Source: an uncultured Verrucomicrobia subdivision 3 bacterium
Lineage (GTDB): Bacteria > Verrucomicrobiota > Verrucomicrobiia > Limisphaerales > UBA11358
DNA: 38,187 nucleotides
Direction of reading: 5' to 3'
NCBI GenBank assembly: GCA_903822015.1
Contig: CAIJNQ010000105.1
Location: 1 to 38,187 of the forward strand
Positions within the stretch are counted from its first letter, which is position 1. Each line of letters begins with the position of its first letter. The translations under genes were made by a program, and so were the position numbers. Of the stretch, positions 26,460-34,891 are shown in pieces. Below the pieces are notes generated by a model. That model was not told the origin of the DNA. It searched no databases and worked only from the letters and a program-made list of their open reading frames with translations.

Positions 26460-27941
26460 ATGAACGACCAGAAATTCGCCGAGATTTCGCGCCGGGAGTT
26501 CCTCCGCCGGGCCGCCTGCGCCGCGGTGGGCACCGTCGCCATGACCGCGTCGATCCGCGATTTGCGGCTGATGAACGCCGCCGTGGCCCAGTCGAACATC
26601 ACGGACTACAAGGCGCTCGTTTGCATTTTTCTTCAGGGCGGGAACGACTCGAACAATCTCATCATTCCGACGCTCGCGTCGCAATACGCCAATTACGCCG
26701 CGATCCGCACGCCTGTGCTCGCGATTCCCCAAAGCGCCATCCTGCCGGTCACCACCCTGAACAGCGATGGCAACACCTATGGCCTGCATCCGAGCTGCCC
26801 GGAATTACAAACACTCTACGGCGAGGGCAAGCTGGCGTTTTTGTTCAACACGGGCACCCTGGTGTATCCCGTCACCCGCGCGCAATATCTCGCCGGCTTG
26901 AACAAGCCGCCGCAACTTTTTTCCCACGCCGACCAGCAGACGCAATGGCAGACGTCGCTCCCCGACCAGCCGCCGTTGACCGGCTGGGGCGGCCGCTGCG
27001 CGGATTTGCTGAATTCCGTCCAGCCGACCGCGCCGATATCGCTCATGGTTTCGCTGGCGGGGGCAAACACTTTTGAAGTGGGCAACATCATCTCGCAGTA
27101 TTCGGTTTCGACGAGCGGCGCCATTTCGCTGTCCATGCCCGGCACCCCGTCGGGCGGGGCGAACACCAACCGGCTGCCGACCTTGATGAACATTCTCGGT
27201 CTGCCTTATAAAAACCTCCAGTCACAGGCCTACGCCGGCGTGGCCGAACATGCGATCAACACCGGCGCGCTCCTGAACAATGCCATCAGTCCGACGGCCG
27301 GTACGAATTACTGGACAAATTTGTTCCCGACCAAGGTCACCCCGCCCGAAGGCGGCGGGGCGTTCTTTTCCAGTTTGAGCCCGCAGCTGCAGATGGTCGC
27401 CCGCTTGATCGCCGCCGGGAGCACGGCGGTCGCGAACGGGGGGTTCGGGATGAAGCGGCAGATATTCTTCTGCCAGGTCGGCGGCTACGACCTGCACACC
27501 GGCCAGACCAATTACAGTGCCGCGAACCCGAATAACGTCCTGCTGGGGGCGCACACGAACCTGCTCGCGGAGCTGAGCCAGTCGATGTATGCGTTCCAGC
27601 GCGCGATGGAGCAGCTCGGCCTTGCCAACAATGTGACGAGCTTCACCGCCAGCGATTTCGGCCGGACCTTCCCCAGCAACGGGCAGGGCAGCGACCACGG
27701 CTGGGGCAGTCACCATCTCATCCTCGGCGGTGCGGTCAAAGGCCAGCAGACTTACGGCCAGTTTCCCGCGCTCACCGTCAACGGGCCGAATGACACCAGC
27801 ACCGGCCGGTGGATTCCCACGACGGCAATCGACCAGTATTTCGCCACGCTCGCCTCGTGGTTCGGCGTGGATCCCGGTAATCTATCCACGGTCTTCCCGA
27901 ATCTGGGCCGTTTTACCTCGCCCAACCTCGGCTTCATCTGA
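26460..27941 (+). CDS. Tat-exported DUF1501 protein
   Basis: A 493-residue protein with a twin-arginine signal (SRREFLRRAACAAVGTVAM), so it is exported folded. DUF1501 landmarks are CIFLQGGNDSNNLIIP near the N-terminus, YGLHPSCPELQTLYGEGKLAFLFNTG, GYDLHTGQTNY, and TASDFGRTFPSNGQGSDHGWGSHHLILGG toward the C-terminus. The family belongs to the alkaline phosphatase/sulfatase-like fold group; the D-H-G segment resembles its metal-binding motifs, but no enzymatic activity is established. It is co-encoded with DUF1800 (four-base gap) and overlaps the next gene by one base, so the three proteins probably act together outside the inner membrane. Confidence 0.92.
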   Translation: MNDQKFAEISRREFLRRAACAAVGTVAMTASIRDLRLMNAAVAQSNITDYKALVCIFLQGGNDSNNLIIPTLASQYANYAAIRTPVLAIPQSAILPVTTLNSDGNTYGLHPSCPELQTLYGEGKLAFLFNTGTLVYPVTRAQYLAGLNKPPQLFSHADQQTQWQTSLPDQPPLTGWGGRCADLLNSVQPTAPISLMVSLAGANTFEVGNIISQYSVSTSGAISLSMPGTPSGGANTNRLPTLMNILGLPYKNLQSQAYAGVAEHAINTGALLNNAISPTAGTNYWTNLFPTKVTPPEGGGAFFSSLSPQLQMVARLIAAGSTAVANGGFGMKRQIFFCQVGGYDLHTGQTNYSAANPNNVLLGAHTNLLAELSQSMYAFQRAMEQLGLANNVTSFTASDFGRTFPSNGQGSDHGWGSHHLILGGAVKGQQTYGQFPALTVNGPNDTSTGRWIPTTAIDQYFATLASWFGVDPGNLSTVFPNLGRFTSPNLGFI

Positions 27942-28522
27942 TGAAAAACCGGCTTTTGGTGGCGACGATACTGCTGCTGCCGCTCGGGCTGTTTTTTTAT
28001 TTCTGGTGGCATCCCGGGGCGGTGAAAACCGCCGGCGCCGGCGGCGGCAAAACCGCGCCGGCGGCGGTCGTGGCGGGCGCGCTGGCGCGGCAAAGCCCCG
28101 CGATCGTCGCCATCATTGAGACCAATTTCGCGTCCGTGCACCCGGCGGAAGTGATGCCGGATACGGCCGCGGACCTGGCGGTCAGACCTTCCGGCCTGCC
28201 GGCGCCGCTGCAATTCACCAACTTTGCGCCGGCCACGGTCCTGGAAAATGTGCGGCGCGCCGTGCGGCAATACGGTGAAATGTTTGGCGGCAATCCCGTC
28301 GGCACAAACCCGGAAATCACCCGCCAGTTGAACGGTGATAATCCCAAGCACATCAACTTCCTCAATGCCGATGCCGGGATGCGCGTGAACGAAAACGGCG
28401 AATTGACGGATTCCTGGGGCACGCCATTTTTTTTTCACCAGCTTTCAAGCCGGGACATGGAAATCCACAGCGCCGGACCCGACCGCATCCTGTGGACCAA
28501 GGATGACCTGTTGGTGAAATAA
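27941..28522 (+). CDS. Membrane-anchored protein with pseudopilin G-like C-terminus
   Basis: A 193-residue protein with an N-terminal membrane helix (LLVATILLLPLGLFFYFWW), an Ala/Gly linker, and a soluble domain. The C-terminal segment (NENGELTDSWGTPFFFHQL, then MEIHSAGPDRILWTKDDL) closely resembles the end of type II secretion pseudopilin GspG, where D-x-WG-x-P and GPD...TKDD form the calcium loop. It lacks the pilin leader (no G-FTLIE processing site), so it is probably tethered and not assembled into a pseudopilus. Its start overlaps the DUF1501 stop by one base. Function unknown; the resemblance was judged by eye. Confidence 0.72.
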   Translation: MKNRLLVATILLLPLGLFFYFWWHPGAVKTAGAGGGKTAPAAVVAGALARQSPAIVAIIETNFASVHPAEVMPDTAADLAVRPSGLPAPLQFTNFAPATVLENVRRAVRQYGEMFGGNPVGTNPEITRQLNGDNPKHINFLNADAGMRVNENGELTDSWGTPFFFHQLSSRDMEIHSAGPDRILWTKDDLLVK

Positions 28523-29064
28523 TTTTGGGGGGCGAGCCGGCTCCTCTGGCCCGCCGCGGTTGCCAGGTAAGCCTTCTTAATTAATGCAGTTTAAGAAATA
28601 TTGTAGCCGCTAAAAAATCCGGGAGCTGGACGTTTTCACGGCGCGTGTCATGGATTGCGGCAGGACGTGAAGCGCCAAGCCGCTTTCGCCCGAAGGCGGG
28701 GGATGTTTCCCTTCGATCCCGCGGCAAGCTCGTCCCACGAGCGCCACCCCGGTAAAAAGATTTTTCCCTCGCCCCATCGATGGGGCGAGGCGGTTATCCG
28801 GGCTGCTAGAACTGAGATGAGTAATTGGCTGGCGAGCGCGAAGGTGTGACACTTCACAAAATCTGCTTATCCGCGGGGCGCAATTAACCTGGAGCGCATG
28901 AAAATGCGATTTCCTATCACTAATTTGGTTTCGGTTCCAATCGAAAACTTATTGTGCCATCACCTGCCGGATGGACGGCAAATGGCACCTATGGTTTCCT
29001 GAGCCAGGCCGTTGCCGTGTCAGTCGGATCGCATCTTTGAGTCGGTGGCATTCATGATTTGCCA
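28523..29064. other. Non-coding gap after the DUF1501 operon
   Basis: A 542-base region between genes that converge on it. I see no gene. Its central part carries a cluster of hairpins listed separately. No classical terminator with a T-run directly after the DUF1501 operon was found. Confidence 0.5.
28687..28790. repeat. Cluster of palindromes, possible dispersed intergenic repeat
   Basis: Three inverted repeats lie within 104 bases: CGCC-CGAA-GGCG (28687-28698), GCTCGT-CCC-ACGAGC (28728-28742), and a perfect 24-base palindrome with arms CCTCGCCCCATC and GATGGGGCGAGG (28767-28790). The last has no loop, which is unusual for a terminator and more like a mobile palindromic repeat. Small frames across it are not credible genes. 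That it recurs elsewhere in the genome is inferred. Confidence 0.5.
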
Positions 29065-30132
29065 TTAAACTGAGGACGGTGACAAGAGTGGCCCGGTTGT
29101 TGGCGTGCCGTCAAATCTGAGCCAGCGGTGTTGTTGGTAATCGTAAAGCTGGCATGACTTTAGGTTTTTATGAAATTGAAAGATCGACCCCTTTTCTACG
29201 GTGATATCTTCGGCAAAATGATTTTCCAGTGTTTTTTGACACTGGGCAAGTTGGTAGAGCGGTATCTTGGGATCCACATGGTGCGCGGTATGTTCAAGAA
29301 TGTTTTGAAACAGAAATTCAAACAGCCGCGGCATTTTCACATGCACCGTACCCCGTACCTGCCCGTTGAAAAAGTCCCATTCTTCCCTGGTAGAAAACCA
29401 GGCGACGCTGGGATGCGTATGATGCTGCAAGGTGATGAACGCCATCAGCCAATTAAAAAAGAAATATGGCGCGAGGACGATGGCGAAAACATTCAACATC
29501 TGTTGCATTGGATTTACAGCCGGGCCCGTAAAAAATGCCAGGGTGCATTCGGCCGCAAAAAAAATTATGACGTAGGAAAGGTCCAGGATGAATTGCCGTT
29601 TATCCAGCTTTGACCGGTCCGCCGGCGGCGGCCAGATCAAATGATTCCACCAGACTTCAATCATGTAAAAGAGGCCCGAACCCAATACCGTTCGATAAAC
29701 TCGCTCCATTAACCGGCGCGTAGCCGGTAGCGCGTCAAACTCTGCTTTTGAAAAGGGCGTGTAAACGTAATCAACGCCTTTCAAGTTCGTCCACCCGTGG
29801 TGCAGCCGGTTGTGTCCCAGCTCCCAGGTCACATAAGGATGTAATGATGGAAGAAAAGCGATTCTGGCAATCATGGCATTCAAAAAACTCGAAGGTGTCA
29901 GGCTGTCATGACACGCGTCATGTCCAATGACAAATAAAATTGAAAATGCGAGGCCCGACAATAACCCCAGGATAAGCTTATACCACCAACCATTCACGGC
30001 CAGAGCCAAGCCAAACAGCATGACATATAGGGAAAACACTGAAAGAAAAAGGAGCACCCCCTTAAAAGTTGAACGCAGTCGACTTTGTTCGGGTAATACG
30101 GAACGCAAGATGCCCACGCTGGGATGAGACAT
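29065..30132 (-). CDS. Membrane fatty acid desaturase
   Basis: Integral membrane di-iron desaturase of 355 residues that introduces double bonds into acyl chains, changing membrane fluidity. The three histidine boxes are present: HDACH (71-75), HNRLHH (107-112) and, near the C-terminus, the HTAHH box in EHTAHHVDPKIPLYQL; an additional HHTHPS lies before it. Hydrophobic spans at about 25-47, 52-72 and 190-245 flank the boxes. The pattern fits the delta-12/omega-3 acyl-lipid group more than acyl-CoA delta-9 enzymes, but regioselectivity cannot be read from sequence. The upstream region is very AT-rich with a TTGAC element (near 30167-30171), a plausible promoter. Confidence 0.92.
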   Translation of the reverse strand: MSHPSVGILRSVLPEQSRLRSTFKGVLLFLSVFSLYVMLFGLALAVNGWWYKLILGLLSGLAFSILFVIGHDACHDSLTPSSFLNAMIARIAFLPSLHPYVTWELGHNRLHHGWTNLKGVDYVYTPFSKAEFDALPATRRLMERVYRTVLGSGLFYMIEVWWNHLIWPPPADRSKLDKRQFILDLSYVIIFFAAECTLAFFTGPAVNPMQQMLNVFAIVLAPYFFFNWLMAFITLQHHTHPSVAWFSTREEWDFFNGQVRGTVHVKMPRLFEFLFQNILEHTAHHVDPKIPLYQLAQCQKTLENHFAEDITVEKGSIFQFHKNLKSCQLYDYQQHRWLRFDGTPTTGPLLSPSSV

Positions 30133-30303
30133 ATTCCGATATATATTTTTGAATTCGGTCGGGAAAAGTCAATTTTTTTCAGTCATTGTTTTGCGGGGAA
30201 AAATAATACAAAACCGCTTCGAAATGGGTGCCAAATTAAACGTAAATGGCGATGACCACGGGGTTCAGAACCAGTTGCGCCGTCGCAACCTAAATCAATT
30301 CTT

Positions 30304-30320
30304 CGCCGGCAAATCCGGCG
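30304..30320 (-). terminator. Weak hairpin downstream of the Gloeo/Verruco-repeat gene
   Basis: Arms CGCCGG and CCGGCG enclose a five-base loop about 35 bases past the stop of the minus-strand repeat-protein gene. The bases that follow on the minus strand (AAGAATTGATTT) are only partly T-rich, so termination is possible but not clear. The rest of the 30133-30355 gap holds only the AT-rich upstream region of the desaturase gene. Confidence 0.3.
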
Positions 30321-30355
30321 GCTGAGTTGCGCCGCCCGTGGTCCTCAGCGCGATT

Positions 30356-32761
30356 TCATGGAGTTGCGAGGCGGTAGTAACGGGAAGGGTCCGAGCCGGG
30401 GTCGAGGAAAGTGAGCGTACCGTCCGCCCCGAAGACACTGGAAGCGAGGGTTTGCCAGAGCACCGGCGGCGTGAGGTTGGGGGTGTACTGGAGGTGCGCG
30501 GTGGTATTATCGAGGCCACGGGCAGAGAGCTGTACGGCGCCGTTGGTTTGCCGGGCAATGCCGGTGAAATGGGGCGTGAGATTGATGCGGAAGACGGTTC
30601 CGCCGCCGCCGGTTCCGGCCTGACTGGTGACGCCGTAGAGATTGCCGTCAGGCGCCAGCAGAATCGGAGCCTGCGGACTACTGCCGTTTGTGCCGTCGAA
30701 TGTGAAGGTGCCGGTCATGGTTCCATTGGTCGTCATGCGGAAGAGGGTCCCGTATCCAATTCTTGCGGGGTCGCTGGCAATCGCGCCGCCGCTGTAGGTG
30801 CTGCCATAGAGCTGGCCGTCGGGACCCAGCGTGAGCCGGGCGCCGGGACCATTGCCGTTCGTCCCGTTAAAATAGTAGATCGAAGACAAAACTCCGTTGG
30901 GCGACAGCTTGAAGACGTTGCCATTGCCGGTGAAGCCATTCGTCCCGGCGGAAGTGGTGGTGCCGTAGATTGAGCCATCGGGACCCATAATGAGACCGCC
31001 TCCCGGATTTTTACCATTGGCCACATTGAAGGCGACGTCACTTTGTAGGACACCCGCGGGTGTCAGGCGATAAATGACGCCGGGTTGGTTCAAGGTGATG
31101 CCGATGGCGACGCCGTAATAATTGTCATCAACGCCGCGGACGGGCGCATCCACGGGAAGGCCCAACGTGCCGCCGGGAAAAGCGATGACCTGGTTGAAGA
31201 CGCCATTCGTGGTGACTCGGAAAAGGGTGCCTGCCTGGTGCAAGCCGCCGACCTGGGCAGTGCCGAGCAGGACGCCCGGGGAGTCGAGCAACAGCTGGCA
31301 GCACGGACTGCTGCCATTGGTGCCGTCGAAACAAGCCAGGGACGTAAATTGGCCGCCCGGGTTGAAACGGTAGACCGTGCCGCTATTGAAAGGGCCGCCC
31401 AGCGTGGTGACGCCGTAGAAGTTGCCATCCGGTGCCAGGGTCAGGCCGGATTGCGGCGCGGCGCCATTGGTCAGGCTGAAAGAGAATAATGTGACAGCAG
31501 AGCCGTCCGGGTTGAGGCGGAAGATCGTCCCGCCGTTTGCGGTGCCACCGCGTGAAGTGGTCCCGTAGAGCGCGCCATCCGGGCCAGCCGCAAGTCCGCC
31601 GATGGGGGTCAGGCCTTCCGGCAGCAGGAGCGAAGCGACGGCGGTCAGCGCGCCCGACGTGTCCATTTGAAATATGGACGACTGGCCGGCGCCATAGAAT
31701 TTGCCGTCCTTGGCGAGCAGCAGAGGGCCGGGGCCGGCACTGATGTAATCGGCGGGAAAAGATAAAAGAGCGGTCAGGTCGCCGGCGGTGGTCACTTTGT
31801 AGGCTACTCCGCCTCCGTTCGCGCCGCCATTGGAGGTGGTGCCGTACAGCGCGCCATCGGGGCCGAGGGCCAGATCGGTTTGCGGCATGAATCCGTTGGT
31901 GCCGGAAAACGTCGCGACCATTGAGAACTGCCCGTCGGTCGTCACGGAGTAAACGGCTCCGCTGCCATTGGTGCCGCCGTTGGCGGCGACATTGTACAAT
32001 TTGCCATCGGGACCAAGGATGAACCTGGAAATTCCCGCGAAGCCGTCGCCCGGAAGCGAAACGACTTCGGTGAGGGTCCCGCCCGCCGGTGAAACCCGAA
32101 AAACATTTCCGCCACTCAGGGAGCCGCCGATGATGGTTGTGCCATAAAGCAAACCGTCGGGGCCGAAACACAACGGCGCTTCCGGGAATTCACCGGTGGC
32201 CGGACTAAAATCCGCGATGGAGGTGATGATCCCGTTAGTGGTCACGGTGAAGACATTGCCCGCCCCGTTGGTTCCGCCATACTGGGTGACACCGTAGAAA
32301 ATACCATTGGCGGCCGCGAGCAAACCCGCCGTGGGAAGACTGCCGTTGGTGCCATCGAAATTGGCGATGGTGGCCAGCTGGCCGTTGGTCGTGGCCCGAA
32401 ACACGGTGCCCAAGCCGCGAGCGCCGCCTTGCTGGGTCACGCCATAATAGGCGCCGTCTGGCCCGAGCGCGAGTCCAGGACAGGGCGGAGTTGAAAAGGC
32501 CGCGAGCACGCTGACCGCGCCGCCGGCTGTCACACGAAAGAACGCACCTTGATTGAACGCGCCCCCGCTGGTGGAGATCCCGTAGAAATTGCCGTCGGCG
32601 GCCTGGACCAGGGCGCCCGTCGGTGAGCCGGGACCGTTCTTGAAATTGTAAAGTGTTTCTGAGACCAGAGCGCGGGCCGGCGCGCCGGCGAGCAACCATG
32701 ACAAAGCCACGGCAGCCGTCAAAAAAACAAGTTTATTTGAAGCAATATGTTTCGTATCCAT
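30356..32761 (-). CDS. Secreted protein of 14 Gloeo/Verruco-type repeats
   Basis: An exported 801-residue protein. I chose ATG 32761 over the in-frame TTG six bases upstream; it gives a signal peptide (LVFLTAAVALSWLLAGAPARA). The body is a tandem array of repeats about 50 residues apart with the core G-P-D-G-x-L-Y-G-T-T-x-x-G-G-...-G-x-V-F, as described for the Gloeo_Verruco repeat (TIGR03803). I count 14 units; unit 7 (AKDGKFYGAGQ) and unit 11 (GVDDNYYGVAIG) are degenerate. The C-terminus (VLWQTLASSVFGADGTLTFLDPG to YYRLATP) is a small beta domain common at the ends of secreted verrucomicrobial proteins. There is no PEP-CTERM tail. Function unknown, probably extracellular; the repeats are likely beta-propeller blades. 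Confidence 0.88.
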   Translation of the reverse strand: MDTKHIASNKLVFLTAAVALSWLLAGAPARALVSETLYNFKNGPGSPTGALVQAADGNFYGISTSGGAFNQGAFFRVTAGGAVSVLAAFSTPPCPGLALGPDGAYYGVTQQGGARGLGTVFRATTNGQLATIANFDGTNGSLPTAGLLAAANGIFYGVTQYGGTNGAGNVFTVTTNGIITSIADFSPATGEFPEAPLCFGPDGLLYGTTIIGGSLSGGNVFRVSPAGGTLTEVVSLPGDGFAGISRFILGPDGKLYNVAANGGTNGSGAVYSVTTDGQFSMVATFSGTNGFMPQTDLALGPDGALYGTTSNGGANGGGVAYKVTTAGDLTALLSFPADYISAGPGPLLLAKDGKFYGAGQSSIFQMDTSGALTAVASLLLPEGLTPIGGLAAGPDGALYGTTSRGGTANGGTIFRLNPDGSAVTLFSFSLTNGAAPQSGLTLAPDGNFYGVTTLGGPFNSGTVYRFNPGGQFTSLACFDGTNGSSPCCQLLLDSPGVLLGTAQVGGLHQAGTLFRVTTNGVFNQVIAFPGGTLGLPVDAPVRGVDDNYYGVAIGITLNQPGVIYRLTPAGVLQSDVAFNVANGKNPGGGLIMGPDGSIYGTTTSAGTNGFTGNGNVFKLSPNGVLSSIYYFNGTNGNGPGARLTLGPDGQLYGSTYSGGAIASDPARIGYGTLFRMTTNGTMTGTFTFDGTNGSSPQAPILLAPDGNLYGVTSQAGTGGGGTVFRINLTPHFTGIARQTNGAVQLSARGLDNTTAHLQYTPNLTPPVLWQTLASSVFGADGTLTFLDPGSDPSRYYRLATP

Positions 32762-33280
32762 TTTCAAAGTTCAGATTTTCGATTTCAAAGGTGAGAGATA
32801 AGGGGCGGGGATTTGTTCCCGGAAATCGGAGCGCCAGAGCTAATCAAATAAAAGTGTGGCCCGGATGCAGGCGGCGTGGACGGCGGCGGTCAGGCGGTAG
32901 CCGCGACACGATTTTCAAGCTGGCGAAGAGGGTCGAAGGCAAACCGCCGCCAAATTTTTTTGCGTCTAAAGTATTTTTTAACCACCATGGCCAAATATCC
33001 GGTTGCAGATTTCCCGATCCGCGGATGGAAACTCGAACTGAAGGAAAGTGCTTTTCATGCGCCTTCATTTACTTGACGCTGCGCGGGTCAGAAAAAAGCT
33101 GAAACGTTGAACCTCGAGATCTGAAGTGGAATACGCCGGCTGCCCGGATTAAAAAAGGGCAGGCCGCACCGGCCATCAAGGAGGAGAATTTCCGGATGGA
33201 TGCTTGCGGTCTGGGGCGGCTGATAATCAGGTGTTAAGTGCGGACAACACCCCGCCACGATGGATTTCAGCGACCTGGAG
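32762..33280. other. Non-coding gap between two minus-strand genes
   Basis: A 519-base interval upstream of the repeat-protein gene and downstream of the outer-membrane protein gene. The plus-strand frame crossing it starts inside the coding region and shows no protein-like composition. It should hold the promoter of the repeat-protein gene; no clear hexamer pair was found. Confidence 0.45.
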
Positions 33281-34222
33281 TTAAAACATATAGCTCAAAC
33301 TCGCCTTGATCAGCACCGGCGCCACCAGTTGGTTCCCATTGACCTTCTGGAACACGGGCAATTCGGCATCCACGTAAATTTTCACGGGATGAATGTGGAA
33401 TTCGATGCCGGGCGAAAGCAGCAGGCGTTCGTAGCCGGAATTGTTGTAATTGGCCGCGTCACCGCTGTCATGGCTGCGGAAGGAGAAAATGGCCTGCGCT
33501 ACCGGTGAAATCCTCACCCGGCCGAGCGAGTAACCCTGGTAATCAATTCCCAGGGCAGAGTCCGATTCCACACCCGGGCGGTATTGCGCCTGGATCAGCA
33601 TCGGCACATCCAGTTCGGTCTGCGCGAACCAGTCCCATTTTCCGTCGCCGGTCAGGTTGCCGCGGTGAAAGCCGCCCAGCAGCAGGTCCGTGCTGCCGGT
33701 TCCGATCTGGCTGTCGCGGTCAACCACCGCCGGATTGTAATTGTCGTTGCCCGTCGGCAACTTGATGCCGAACGACACGCCGGAGGATAGGTCCGGTGAA
33801 AAACCGGTGTAATGGCCTTCCAGGCGGATGTCGCCCAGGCTGCCCCAGGTCGTTGAGACCGGGTTGCCCGCATCATCCAGTTTCTTGAAATAACGCACGG
33901 CAAATGGAATTTGCGCTTCCACGCCCCAGCTGCGGTTGAACATATATTGCCCGCCGGTGGCAAAGAAATCCGTCCACAACTCCTTGTCGCCGTTGTTGGC
34001 CGACGATGACTGGGCTGCTCCGCTCCAGTTCCGGTTTTGATCCTGATAGGCGTAGCTGAAATACGCCATCCCGCCTTCGCCCGAGGGCAACATCGAACTG
34101 GTGCCCACGTCAAAAACCCCGCAACCGCAGGCGCAGCCAAAGGCCAGTCCCGGAGCCAGCATACCCGCCAACAAACCGCCACCGATTTTTACCATCCGTG
34201 AATTCATGTTTTTATTTTTCAT
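33281..34222 (-). CDS. Probable outer-membrane beta-barrel with Cys-rich mature N-terminus
   Basis: A 313-residue exported protein. ATG 34222 is preferred to a TTG six bases upstream. After the signal peptide (IGGGLLAGMLAPGLAFG) the mature protein would begin C-A-C-G-C-G-V-F, a three-cysteine cluster. The rest alternates short amphipathic strands rich in Gly, Asn, Asp and aromatic residues and ends in a terminal Phe (LIKASLSYMF), the usual C-terminal signature of outer-membrane barrels. SFGIKLPTGNDNYNPA resembles the family of barrel 'transporter' proteins of unknown substrate. The small CPLC protein gene upstream on the same strand suggests a shared, possibly metal-related, role; this is inference only. 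Confidence 0.75.
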   Translation of the reverse strand: MKNKNMNSRMVKIGGGLLAGMLAPGLAFGCACGCGVFDVGTSSMLPSGEGGMAYFSYAYQDQNRNWSGAAQSSSANNGDKELWTDFFATGGQYMFNRSWGVEAQIPFAVRYFKKLDDAGNPVSTTWGSLGDIRLEGHYTGFSPDLSSGVSFGIKLPTGNDNYNPAVVDRDSQIGTGSTDLLLGGFHRGNLTGDGKWDWFAQTELDVPMLIQAQYRPGVESDSALGIDYQGYSLGRVRISPVAQAIFSFRSHDSGDAANYNNSGYERLLLSPGIEFHIHPVKIYVDAELPVFQKVNGNQLVAPVLIKASLSYMF

Positions 34223-34323
34223 TCTCAACGTTAAAGATTGCGAGCACGCCGCCCGGCGTCCTCAAGTTAAAGGAACAAGGTTTGCCCACGTCTCGCGACG
34301 TTGGCCGGAAAAACGGCGAAGAA

Positions 34324-34707
34324 TCAGACGGGGAAACCGCGCGGTGGCGGCACCGGTGGTTTTTGCGAGCGGGATGCGGCAAAGAAATTCGCGGTCGGGA
34401 CCATTTTAAAATCCAGCGGTGGATAAAGAAAAGCCCTCTGCACCACGGGCGGAAATTCCCGCTTCAGTGTTGAGGCTGCCGCCGCGGATTTTTTTTCCGA
34501 TTTCTTCCCCGCGGCGATGGCCTGGCACAGCGGACAAGGATGTTTTCCGTCGAAGGTCTCAGACACCGCTTCGGTGAGCGAGTGTTGTCTGGAAAGGTTG
34601 GCCGCGATCATTGTGGTCCAGGCGACGGTTTGTAGCGCCGCCCAATGCGCGCCGGTCGTCAAGACCAGCGCGGCCACCACCAGTAATTTTCCGCAGCGCG
34701 AAAACAC
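34324..34707 (-). CDS. Small membrane-anchored protein with HPCPLC motif
   Basis: A 127-residue protein beginning with GTG (no in-frame ATG before the hydrophobic segment). It has an N-terminal helix (LLVVAALVLTTGAHWAAL), a short loop, the motif DGKHPCPLCQAI at about residues 54-65 and a Lys/Ala then Pro-rich tail. The layout resembles DUF2946-like small proteins, often found beside metal-efflux genes. The two close cysteines and a histidine could bind a metal ion or haem outside the membrane. The gene is 101 bases upstream of the Cys-rich barrel on the same strand. Function not known. Confidence 0.62.
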   Translation of the reverse strand: MFSRCGKLLVVAALVLTTGAHWAALQTVAWTTMIAANLSRQHSLTEAVSETFDGKHPCPLCQAIAAGKKSEKKSAAAASTLKREFPPVVQRAFLYPPLDFKMVPTANFFAASRSQKPPVPPPRGFPV

Positions 34708-34891
34708 GAAGCCAGCTTAAACTTGAATTGCCCGGCGGCAAGCGGGATCTGGTTTGTCGATCCTGGCGACGCAAACCGCCAGCGGTCATCTTCCCAGGCC
34801 CTGAATGCGCCGGCTGACCGGACGGTGTGGATGATCCGGGTGGGCGGAAAAAGCTCCCAACCTCAACGCCACATTTCGGGTAAGCCTCTAA

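Noticed and set aside
24929-26602. 557-residue open frame on the minus strand
   Set aside because: It lies wholly opposite the DUF1800 gene and the start of DUF1501, both with clear domain signatures. Its Arg/Gly/Ala-rich composition is what a GC-rich antisense frame gives.
28655-28849. Short open frames on both strands across the palindrome cluster
   Set aside because: The frames are produced by the inverted repeats themselves and have no start signal.
30356-32761. Regular repeats considered as a DNA repeat array or CRISPR
   Set aside because: The periodicity is at protein level (about 150 bases per unit) within one open frame; DNA units are diverged and there are no constant direct repeats.
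32653-33102. 149-residue open frame on the plus strand in the gap upstream of the repeat gene
   Set aside because: It begins inside the repeat-protein coding region and shows no protein-like pattern; read as chance.
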